Made by a program: the position numbers and the translations under genes. Positions 1 to 5,019 of a DNA stretch of 7,012 nt are shown here, one piece after another. Source of the stretch: an uncultured Oscillospiraceae bacterium. GTDB taxonomy: Bacteria > Bacillota > Clostridia > Oscillospirales > Oscillospiraceae. Within the stretch, counting starts at the first letter, position 1. Every line of letters starts with the position of its first letter. Under the pieces are notes generated by a model. The model was not told the DNA's origin, did no database searches, and saw only the letters and a list, made by a program, of their open reading frames with translations. Where the stretch lies: contig CAJFPI010000218.1 of NCBI GenBank assembly GCA_904398675.1, positions 1-7,012 on the forward strand, given 5' to 3'.

Positions 1-1097
1 CCCAGATGCTGGTGCTGTTTTTCCTGCTGTGCATCCTGGAGGACATCGGCTACATGGCCCGCATCGCCTTCATCATGGACCGGATTTTCCGTCGTTTTGG
101 CCTCAGCGGAAAGTCCTTTATCCCCATGCTGGTGGCCACCGGCTGCGGCGTCCCCGGCATCATGGCCTCCCGGACCATCGAGCAGGACCGGGACCGGAAG
201 CTCACCGTCATGACCACCGGCTTCATCCCCTGCGGGGCCAAGATGCCCATTATCGGCCTCTTTGCCGGCGCTATCTTCGGCAACAGCCCCTGGGTGGCGG
301 TGTCCGCCTTCTTTATCGGCATCGCGGCGGTGGTGATCTCTGGCATCATGCTCAAGAAGTTTAAGATGTTCGCCGGCGAGCCCGCCCCCTTCGTCATGGA
401 ACTGCCGGCCTACCACATCCCCTCCATGGGCAACGTGCTGCGGGGGACCTGGGAGCGGGGCTGGTCCTTCATCAAGCGGGCCGGCACGGTGATCCTCCTC
501 TCCACCATCGTCCTCTGGTTCCTCCAGGGCTACGGGGTGGTGGACGGCACGCTCCAGCAGGTGGCGGACAACAATACCTCCCTGCTGGCGGCCATCGGCA
601 ATGCCATCGCCTGGATCTTCTATCCTCTGGGCTGGATCGGCGATTGGGCCTGGAAGGCCGCTGTGGCCACCATTACCGGCCTGATTGCCAAGGAAGAAGT
701 GGTCTCCACCTTCGGCGTCCTCTACCAGTTTGCGGGTGAGGAACTGGGGGACAACGGCGAGGCCATCTGGGCCCTGGTAGGCGCGGACTTCGGCGCTATG
801 AGCGGCTACAGCTTCCTGATTTTCAACCTGCTGTGCGCCCCCTGCTTTGCGGCCATGGGCGCCATCAAGCGGGAGATGAACAACTGGAAGTGGACCCTGG
901 GCGCCATCGGCTATATGTGCGGCTTTGCCTATGTGATCTCCATGATCGTCTATCAGATCGGCGGGCTCATTACCGGTGAGGCTCCCTTCGGGATCTGGAC
1001 CGTCATCGCCTTCGCGGCGCTGATCGCCCTGGTGTACCTGCTCTTCCGTCCCTATAAGGAGAGCAAGACCCTGCGTGATATTCCGGTCCGCGTATAA
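1..1097 (+). CDS. feoB: Ferrous iron transport protein B, C-terminal part (5' end outside window)
   Basis: This is the membrane half of FeoB, the cytoplasmic-membrane permease that imports Fe(II) using an N-terminal G-protein domain. The G domain lies outside the window: the frame is open to the left edge, so the ATG at 6 is an internal Met. About 364 residues are visible. Family signatures include the first Gate repeat (GYMARIAFIMDRIF, then ATGCGVPGIMASRTIEQDRD at about nt 135-195), the FIPCGAKMPI segment (nt 222-251), and the second Gate repeat around LLCAPCFAAMGAIKREMNNW (nt about 828-885). The Cys residues in TGCGVPG, IPCG and CAPC sit in the positions typical of the permease. Several hydrophobic helices alternate with short loops, and the protein ends in the usual short basic tail (FRPYKESKTLRDIPVRV). 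The Cys-rich Feo peptide follows 21 bases downstream, so this is the end of a Feo operon. FeoA and any iron-responsive promoter would lie upstream. Identity is very secure; only the start is missing. Confidence 0.97.
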   Translation, partial: QMLVLFFLLCILEDIGYMARIAFIMDRIFRRFGLSGKSFIPMLVATGCGVPGIMASRTIEQDRDRKLTVMTTGFIPCGAKMPIIGLFAGAIFGNSPWVAVSAFFIGIAAVVISGIMLKKFKMFAGEPAPFVMELPAYHIPSMGNVLRGTWERGWSFIKRAGTVILLSTIVLWFLQGYGVVDGTLQQVADNNTSLLAAIGNAIAWIFYPLGWIGDWAWKAAVATITGLIAKEEVVSTFGVLYQFAGEELGDNGEAIWALVGADFGAMSGYSFLIFNLLCAPCFAAMGAIKREMNNWKWTLGAIGYMCGFAYVISMIVYQIGGLITGEAPFGIWTVIAFAALIALVYLLFRPYKESKTLRDIPVRV

Positions 1098-1118
1098 GAA
1101 AGAAAAGAGGGGATTGAC

Positions 1119-1286
1119 ATGACCTGGCTGGCTGAAAACTGGGGCTCCCTGGTTGTGGGAGGCGTTCTTCTGGTGGTTGTGGTCGCTATTGTGGTCCACA
1201 TGGTCCGGCAGAAGAAGTCCGGCGGCGGCTGCGGCTGTGGCTGCGCCGACTGCCCCAGCAAGGGGATTTGCCACCCCGAGAAATAA
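1119..1286 (+). CDS. FeoB-associated Cys-rich membrane peptide
   Basis: A 55-residue protein with one predicted membrane helix at about residues 8-29 (rich in Leu, Val and Gly), a basic stop-transfer segment (HMVRQKK), then a Gly/Cys tail with C38, C40, C42, C45 and C51 and a final CHPEK. This architecture and the place right after feoB match the small FeoB-associated Cys-rich membrane proteins of Firmicutes. Their role is not settled; a part in handling or delivering Fe(II) at the permease, or a FeoC-like accessory role, is usually suggested. The positive-inside rule puts the Cys tail in the cytoplasm. The start ATG at 1119 is preceded by a purine-rich GAGGGG (1107-1112) with a spacing of 6. 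It is presumably co-transcribed with feoB, because the 21-base gap has no promoter or terminator. Cysteines are slightly denser than the usual CxxC-type layout (CxCxCxxC). Confidence 0.88.
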   Translation: MTWLAENWGSLVVGGVLLVVVVAIVVHMVRQKKSGGGCGCGCADCPSKGICHPEK

Positions 1287-1332
1287 CTTTGCTACCATTC
1301 TCCTTTCTCACTTCTCATACATCCGTTAGATT

Positions 1333-1369
1333 GCGCGAAAAGGACCCCCGAACGGGGGTCCTTTCGCGC
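1333..1369. terminator. Stem-loop 1 downstream of the feo operon, possibly bidirectional
   Basis: Left arm 1333-1349 and right arm 1354-1369 pair over 16 bp with a single bulged A and a GAAC loop. The core is GGACCCCC/GGGGGTCC, flanked by AAAA and TTT so that a short U-run follows the core in either direction. The stem then continues with GCGCG/CGCGC. The hairpin itself is certain. Its activity as a terminator is less certain, because the U-run is short and lies inside the stem. Confidence 0.6.
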
Positions 1370-1408
1370 CATGCTGTGAAAGGTCTTTATAGACTTTTTC
1401 ACAGCATG
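1370..1408. repeat. Stem-loop 2 (12 bp + 4 bp hairpin) abutting stem-loop 1
   Basis: Arms CATGCTGTGAAA (1370-1381) and TTTCACAGCATG (1397-1408) are a perfect 12-bp inverted repeat. Inside it GTCT (1383-1386) and AGAC (1391-1394) pair across a TTAT loop, leaving a small G/UU internal loop. It begins one base after stem-loop 1 ends. There is no following T-run, so on its own it is not a classical terminator; its role is unknown. Confidence 0.6.
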
Positions 1409-1416
1409 AAATACCG

Positions 1417-1458
1417 GGACAGCCCCACTGCAGAGCAGTGGGGCTGTCCTTGTTTTGC
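1417..1458 (+). terminator. Intrinsic terminator of the feo operon
   Basis: A perfect 15-bp stem (1417-1431 with 1435-1449) closes on an AGA loop and is followed by TTGTTTTG. This is the strongest plus-strand Rho-independent terminator in this gap. It ends the feo transcript and protects the convergent DUF1836 gene from read-through. Confidence 0.85.
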
Positions 1459-1662
1459 AGGAGAGACGCCTTGTGCTGCAAGGCTGCGCGGGGCATTTGG
1501 CTGCATTTGAGGCGGGTGCCGTTCCCTCAAGCTCCCCCGCTGTCTGCTGGTTCTCACCTGCCTGTGACCGCCTTTATACGCCGGAGAAAAGGGGAGCCGC
1601 CCTGTCCGCCAGGGCGTGCCGCGCGTTGCCTCTCCGCAGGGCGATCAGCCCGCCGCAGCGTT
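1459..1662. other. Non-coding gap between convergent genes; weak hairpin only
   Basis: No convincing gene is seen here. Short open frames exist on both strands but lack ribosome binding sites and recognisable protein character. The only structure found is a 7-bp inverted repeat, CGCCCTG (1598-1604) and CAGGGCG (1610-1616). Read on the minus strand it is followed seven bases later by TTTT (1590-1587), so it could be a weak terminator for the DUF1836 gene. The T-run is too far from the stem for confidence. Confidence 0.35.
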
Positions 1663-2187
1663 TTATTCCACGGCCTCCTCCGGCGTGGTGAGAAGATATT
1701 CCGTTAAGGACTTGGCCAAATTGGCCACCACTGCCGCAGAAGTAGGCAGTCCCTCCACCTGCATGCCGGGCAGGGACTCCTCTACATACCGGGAAAAGGC
1801 GGCGCTGGCGCCGGTATACTGCTCTGTAAAATGGGTGTAGATCTGCCGCACCTCCTCCTCTTCCAGCCCCACCGGCATCAGCTTTTGGATAGAGGCGATG
1901 CTCAGGCTCTGCTTGAGCGTGCAGATGACCAGCAGATAGGCCAGATGCACCCGGCTGTACTTTTTTTTCACCGGAGCGGGCATAATCTTCATGCGGACAT
2001 AGTTGTTGACGATGCTGGCGGTGATGACCTTCTCCTCCTCCCCCGCCGGCGGCGGAAAGGAGAGGTAGCGGGTCATCAGCAGCACCACCTGATCCATATA
2101 TAATTCCAGCTCCGGAAGGCTCTCCCAGTCCGGCAGGCGAAATGCCGCCAGGGCGTGTTCCCATTCCTTCAGTTTCTTTTCCAGCAT
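1663..2187 (-). CDS. DUF1836 family protein, putative MerR-like regulator
   Basis: A 174-residue cytoplasmic protein of the DUF1836 family, which has a helix-turn-helix of MerR-like character. Recognised features are LELYMDQVVLLMTRYL (about residues 27-42), KVITASIVNNYVRMKIMPAP (53-72), the KKKYSRVHLAYLLVICTLKQ stretch (74-93) and SIASIQKLM (96-104), followed by a helical, acidic C-terminal half. There is no signal peptide or membrane segment. The ATG at 2187 is chosen over upstream starts in the same frame because AGGAGG (2197-2202 on the complement) lies 9 bases before it; the longer version would add 39 residues reading through promoter DNA. From memory, the Bacillus subtilis member YkrK is reported to repress the neighbouring membrane-protease gene htpX, which supports a regulatory role. 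It is divergent from trhA across a 169-base control region, so trhA is a natural candidate target. Family assignment is good; function and target are inferred. Confidence 0.85.
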   Translation of the reverse strand: MLEKKLKEWEHALAAFRLPDWESLPELELYMDQVVLLMTRYLSFPPPAGEEEKVITASIVNNYVRMKIMPAPVKKKYSRVHLAYLLVICTLKQSLSIASIQKLMPVGLEEEEVRQIYTHFTEQYTGASAAFSRYVEESLPGMQVEGLPTSAAVVANLAKSLTEYLLTTPEEAVE

Positions 2188-2218
2188 CCCGCGTTTCCTC
2201 CTTTTTCCGTTCCGTTTC

Positions 2219-2247
2219 AGTATACCCGAAAGAATTGGGAAAAGCAA
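2219..2247 (-). promoter_or_regulatory. Sigma-A-type promoter of the DUF1836 gene
   Basis: Read on the minus strand, TTGCTT (complement of 2242-2247), a 17-base spacer, and TATACT (complement of 2219-2224). The start of transcription would be near 2212, giving a leader of about 25 bases that holds the AGGAGG ribosome binding site (2197-2202). The -10 has one mismatch to consensus and the spacing is optimal. Confidence 0.65.
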
Positions 2248-2280
2248 TATGGAAAACCATGATTGTTTACAAAAAGCGAC

Positions 2281-2309
2281 TTGACATATTGAATGAAACT
2301 GCATATACT
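2281..2309 (+). promoter_or_regulatory. Near-consensus sigma-A promoter of trhA
   Basis: TTGACA (2281-2286), a 17-base spacer, and TATACT (2304-2309): a perfect -35 and a one-mismatch -10. Transcription should begin near 2316, giving a leader of about 41 bases to the ATG at 2357. The AAAGGAG ribosome binding site (2343-2349) sits 7 bases before the start. Such a strong core promoter usually implies either high expression or a repressor, and a palindrome does overlap its start point. Confidence 0.8.
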
Positions 2310-2324
2310 AATATCAAATATTAG
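2308..2324. promoter_or_regulatory. Candidate operator: 17-base palindrome at the trhA start point
   Basis: CTAATATCAAATATTAG is a perfect inverted repeat with 7-base arms around a CAA centre. It overlaps the last bases of the -10 box and the predicted transcription start, the classical place for a repressor site. The divergent DUF1836 protein is the obvious candidate binder, by inference only. The AT-rich setting raises the chance of coincidence. Confidence 0.45.
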
Positions 2325-2356
2325 ATAACTTCGTTTTAAATGAAAGGAGAACGCGC

Positions 2357-3001
2357 ATGGCAAAGGAAAAAATCCGTCGGCCGCAGACGCTGGGCGAGGA
2401 GATCGCCAATACGATTTCCCATGGCCTTGGTGCGGTGCTGGCGGTGGCGGGGGGCATCCCGCTGATTGTGAAGGCAGCACAGCTGGGCGACGGCAAGGCG
2501 GTGGCAGGCATGGTGCTCTATGTGGCCAGCCTGGTGGGGCTCTACACGGCATCCGCTGTCTATCACGGCGTGCAGAACCCGGACCTTAAGCAGCGCCTGC
2601 GGGTTTTGGACCACTGCTCCATCTTCCTGCTGATTTTGGGGACCTATATCCCTTTGGCGCTGCTGGCGCTGGGCGGCACCCTGGGGTGGGTGCTTATCGG
2701 CGTCAACACAGCTCTGGCCGTGCTGGGGATCATTCTGGATGTTATTGATCTCAACCGGTTCAGCAAGGTGACGCTGGTTCTCTACGCCGCCATGGGGTGG
2801 CTGATCATCCCGGCCCTGCGCACGGTGATCCAGGTGCTGCCGGCGGCGGGGGTGGCCCTGCTGGCCTCAGGCGGCGTGGCCTACACGGCGGGCATTTTGT
2901 TTTACAAGTCCAAAAAGTATTATATGCACTTTGTCTGGCACCTGTTTGTGTTGGCGGGCAGCGTGCTGCAGTACTTCTGTGTGCTGCTGTACTGCCTGTA
3001 A
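2357..3001 (+). CDS. trhA: Hemolysin III / TrhA family membrane protein (PAQR superfamily)
   Basis: A 214-residue seven-helix protein of the TrhA (hemolysin III, YqfA-like) family, bacterial relatives of the PAQR/adiponectin receptors. The family carries a buried metal site and is linked to membrane lipid and fluidity homeostasis; the old hemolysin name does not establish a toxin. Visible marks are the N-terminal EEIANTISHGLGA (14-26), SAVYH (66-70) with S66 and H70, LDHCSIFLLILGTYIP (84-99) with D85, and HFVWHLFVLAGS (191-202) with H191 and H195. H70, H191 and H195 match the three metal-binding histidines of the superfamily. Length is normal. The ATG at 2357 follows AAAGGAG at a spacing of 7. 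After the last motif there is LQYF, where many homologues have a His (Q205 here). The gene is monocistronic, with its own promoter and a terminator near 3150, and is divergent from the DUF1836 gene. Molecular activity in this organism is not known. Confidence 0.92.
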   Translation: MAKEKIRRPQTLGEEIANTISHGLGAVLAVAGGIPLIVKAAQLGDGKAVAGMVLYVASLVGLYTASAVYHGVQNPDLKQRLRVLDHCSIFLLILGTYIPLALLALGGTLGWVLIGVNTALAVLGIILDVIDLNRFSKVTLVLYAAMGWLIIPALRTVIQVLPAAGVALLASGGVAYTAGILFYKSKKYYMHFVWHLFVLAGSVLQYFCVLLYCL

Positions 3002-3112
3002 CCGCCCTTGGTCCAATGCCGCCTGCCGGGCAGCAGATGTCATGGCAGCAGACGGATTCCCCTTTTTCGCGGCGCCGCGCCGCAGACCTGACGAGATTTT
3101 TAATGCTGCAGA
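3002..3112. other. Non-coding stretch after trhA
   Basis: I see no gene here. It contains a 12-base GC palindrome, CGCGGCGCCGCG (3068-3079), and a short direct repeat GGCAGCAGA in the first part. Neither resembles a known site, and both fit chance in GC-rich DNA. Confidence 0.3.
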
Positions 3113-3150
3113 AGGGCCGCCTGGATACATTCCGGGCGGCCTTGCTTTTT
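3113..3150 (+). terminator. Intrinsic terminator of trhA
   Basis: A 12-bp stem with two G-U pairs, left arm 3113-3124 and right arm 3132-3143, closes on a 7-base loop ATACATT and is followed by GCTTTTTG. A second, much weaker 5-bp hairpin (3164-3176) with TTTT after it may act as back-up. Together they isolate trhA from the MarR operon. Confidence 0.8.
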
Positions 3151-3222
3151 GCAGCTGACGGGGAGTGGCAGCCACTGTTTTGGCAGTTTTTACAAAAATC
3201 AAAGAGAGAAAAAAAGACAAAT

Positions 3223-3244
3223 AGATGTTGACAAATCAACATCT
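3223..3244. promoter_or_regulatory. Candidate MarR operator: perfect 9+4+9 inverted repeat
   Basis: AGATGTTGA (3223-3231) and TCAACATCT (3236-3244) are exact reverse complements around a CAAA spacer. The site covers the -35 box of the promoter ahead of the MarR gene. Repeats of this size, with TTGA and TCAA inner half-sites, are typical MarR-dimer targets, so autorepression is the simplest reading. Binding by this protein is inferred from position. Confidence 0.7.
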
Positions 3245-3256
3245 GTGGAGTATGAT
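3228..3256 (+). promoter_or_regulatory. Sigma-A promoter of the MarR-ADH-ALDH operon
   Basis: TTGACA (3228-3233), 17 bases, TATGAT (3251-3256): a perfect -35 and a one-mismatch -10. An A-rich tract at 3193-3222 just upstream could act as an UP element. Transcription should start near 3263, giving a leader of about 33 bases. Confidence 0.82.
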
Positions 3257-3295
3257 GCGGGACGTGTGTGAAAGACTATGACACAGGAGGGCGCT

Positions 3296-3751
3296 ATGAC
3301 AGAGCGGTTTGAGACCTTTGTGCTCTCCATCAACCGGATCTACCGCGCAGTCCAGCGCATCAAGACCCGGGAGATGACGGAGCTGGGACTGAAGGGAACC
3401 CATGTGATGTGCCTCTATCAGCTGCTGCGTCACAAGGACGGGCTGACGGCTGCGGAGCTCTCCGGCCTGTGCCTGGAGGACAAGGCGGCCGTATCCCGGG
3501 CTGTCTCCCGGCTGGAGGCCCTGGGGCTTGTGCAGCTCCAGGCAGGCGGAGACAAGCGGCGGTACCGGGCCAAGATCCATCTCACGGATGCCGGCATTGC
3601 GGCGGCGGATAAGATGACAGCTGCGATCCGGCGTGTCGTCCAGAAGGGCGGCGATGGGCTGACTGAGGAGCAGCGCGCCGTATTTTATCAGGCGCTGGAC
3701 ATGATTTCCAAGAATTTGGAGCGGCTGTGCGCCGCGGAGGGAACTGTATGA
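3296..3751 (+). CDS. MarR family transcriptional regulator
   Basis: A 151-residue winged helix-turn-helix protein of the MarR family, expected to bind DNA as a dimer and to be released by a small ligand or oxidation. Residues about 51-77 (LTAAELSGLCLEDKAAVSRAV and onward) form the helix-turn-helix, with SRAVSRLEALGLV as the recognition helix. GGDKRRYRAKIHLTDAG (about 84-100) is the basic wing and its following strand. The flanking N- and C-terminal helices would make the dimer interface. The start at 3296 is preferred over the in-frame ATG at 3278, because AGGAGG (3285-3290) stands 5 bases before it, whereas the upstream ATG has no ribosome binding site. The stop overlaps the start of the alcohol dehydrogenase gene (ATGA, 3748-3751), so the two are translationally coupled. 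The palindrome at 3223-3244 suggests it represses its own operon, with an alcohol, aldehyde or related compound a plausible inducer. The inducer cannot be read from sequence. Confidence 0.92.
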   Translation: MTERFETFVLSINRIYRAVQRIKTREMTELGLKGTHVMCLYQLLRHKDGLTAAELSGLCLEDKAAVSRAVSRLEALGLVQLQAGGDKRRYRAKIHLTDAGIAAADKMTAAIRRVVQKGGDGLTEEQRAVFYQALDMISKNLERLCAAEGTV

Positions 3752-5019
3752 ACGTTTTTCGGATGCTCTATTGCAGAACATTTCAGACTGTTTTTCGCAT
3801 GGCGCTGCCGCTGCTGCCCTACCGGACGCCGGAAATTCTGACCGGGACGGACCGGCTGCCGGAGCTGTTCCGGGAGAAGGGCATCGACCGTGTGCTGCTG
3901 GTGACCGACAGCAGCATCCGCGGCCTTGGCATTACCCGGCACACGGAGGAGGTGCTTGGGGGGGCAGGGATTCGCTGCAGCGTCTATGACGGCACAGTGG
4001 CCAACCCCACCACGGACAATGTGGAGGAGGCGCTGGCCCTGTACCGGGCGGACGGCTGTGAGGCCATTATCGGCTTTGGCGGCGGCTCCTCCATGGACTG
4101 CGCCAAGGCTGTGGGCGCCCGGGCTGCCAACCCCGGGAAGAGCCTGGCCAAAATGGAGGGGATTTTGAAGGTCCGCCGGCGGCTGCCTCTGCTGGTGGCG
4201 GTGCCCACCACCGCCGGCACCGGGAGCGAGACCACCCTGGCGGCTGTCATCACTGACAGCGAGACCCGGCACAAATATCCCATCAACGACTTCCCCCTGA
4301 TCCCCCGCTATGCGGTGCTGGATCCGGAGGTGACACGGGGCCTTCCCCGGCACATCACCGCCACAACGGGCCTGGATGCCCTGACCCATGCGGTGGAGGC
4401 CTACATCGGCCGCTCCACCACAAAGGGAACCCGACGGGACGCCGAGGAGGCGGTGCGGCTGATTTTTGCCAATCTGGAGCGGGCCTGTGACCACGGGGAT
4501 GACATGGAGGCCAGGGCCAATATGCTGCGGGCGGCGTTTCTGGCGGGCAGCGCCTTCACCAAGTCCTATGTGGGGTATGTCCACGCGGTGGCCCACTCCC
4601 TGGGCGGGCGGTACAATGTGCCCCACGGACTGGCAAACGCGGTGCTGCTGCCCTATGTGCTGGAGGACTATGGCCCGGCAGCCTGGCGTTCCCTCAGCCG
4701 TCTGGCAGCGGCCGCGGGGCTGGCGGACAGCACGGACAGCCCGGAAACCGGTGCGAAGAAGATGATCCGGGCCATCCGGGAGCTGCGGCAGCGGCTGGAT
4801 ATCCCGGAGATCATACCGGAGATCCGGCGGGCGGATATCCCCCAGCTGGCCCGCTATGCCGACAAGGAGGCCAACCCCCTCTACCCGGTGCCGAAACTGA
4901 TGGACGCCGGGGAGCTGGAGCGGTTTTACACCATGGTGACGGAGGAGCAGGAGAGCTATGAGACAGGAAGAGATACAGAGCATTCTGGAAACCCAGAGGT
5001 CCTGGTTTTCCAGCGGTAA
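3748..5019 (+). CDS. Iron-containing (group III) alcohol dehydrogenase
   Basis: A 423-residue enzyme of the Fe-ADH family, cytoplasmic, interconverting alcohols and aldehydes or ketones with NAD(P). The cofactor domain shows the GFGGGSSMDCAK loop (109-120) and PTTAGTGSE (153-161). Metal ligands by alignment with FucO-type enzymes are D210 and H214 (in LDALTHAVEAY), H279 and H293 (in PHGLANAVLLPY); H283 is the conserved extra His. The 14-residue spacing between H279 and H293 is canonical. Residues 1-26 precede the usual start of the fold and contain an Arg- and hydrophobic-rich segment (RMLYCRTFQTVFRMALPLL), possibly an amphipathic helix. The ATG at 3748 overlaps the MarR stop and has GGAGGG (3736-3741) 6 bases before; a GTG at 3727 in frame is less likely. 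The last 20 or so residues (after about Q401) are out of character and overlap the next gene. Substrate cannot be assigned, but pairing with an ALDH suggests two-step oxidation or reduction. Confidence 0.93.
   Translation: MNVFRMLYCRTFQTVFRMALPLLPYRTPEILTGTDRLPELFREKGIDRVLLVTDSSIRGLGITRHTEEVLGGAGIRCSVYDGTVANPTTDNVEEALALYRADGCEAIIGFGGGSSMDCAKAVGARAANPGKSLAKMEGILKVRRRLPLLVAVPTTAGTGSETTLAAVITDSETRHKYPINDFPLIPRYAVLDPEVTRGLPRHITATTGLDALTHAVEAYIGRSTTKGTRRDAEEAVRLIFANLERACDHGDDMEARANMLRAAFLAGSAFTKSYVGYVHAVAHSLGGRYNVPHGLANAVLLPYVLEDYGPAAWRSLSRLAAAAGLADSTDSPETGAKKMIRAIRELRQRLDIPEIIPEIRRADIPQLARYADKEANPLYPVPKLMDAGELERFYTMVTEEQESYETGRDTEHSGNPEVLVFQR

Noticed and set aside
1268..1707. Short plus-strand open frames across the feo terminator region
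   Set aside because: They run through the hairpins, start at weak codons without ribosome binding sites and give no recognisable protein.
1574..2260. 228-codon minus-strand frame overlapping the DUF1836 gene
   Set aside because: It is another frame of the same strand, with Gly/Arg-rich low-complexity sequence. The DUF1836 frame has family motifs and a correctly placed AGGAGG.
3068..3079. Palindrome CGCGGCGCCGCG
   Set aside because: Only G and C, short and without neighbours of the same kind; expected by chance in this DNA.
3164..3181. Small hairpin AGTGG-CAG-CCACT followed by TTTT
   Set aside because: Only 5 bp of stem; too weak to call a terminator separately from the strong one just upstream.
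3278..3295. Upstream ATG for the MarR gene
   Set aside because: In frame, but no ribosome binding site precedes it, and AGGAGG at 3285-3290 falls inside the added segment, exactly placed for the ATG at 3296.
3727..3747. GTG start for the ADH gene
   Set aside because: The ATG at 3748 has GGAGGG at a good distance and forms the ATGA coupling with the MarR stop; the GTG has no comparable support.
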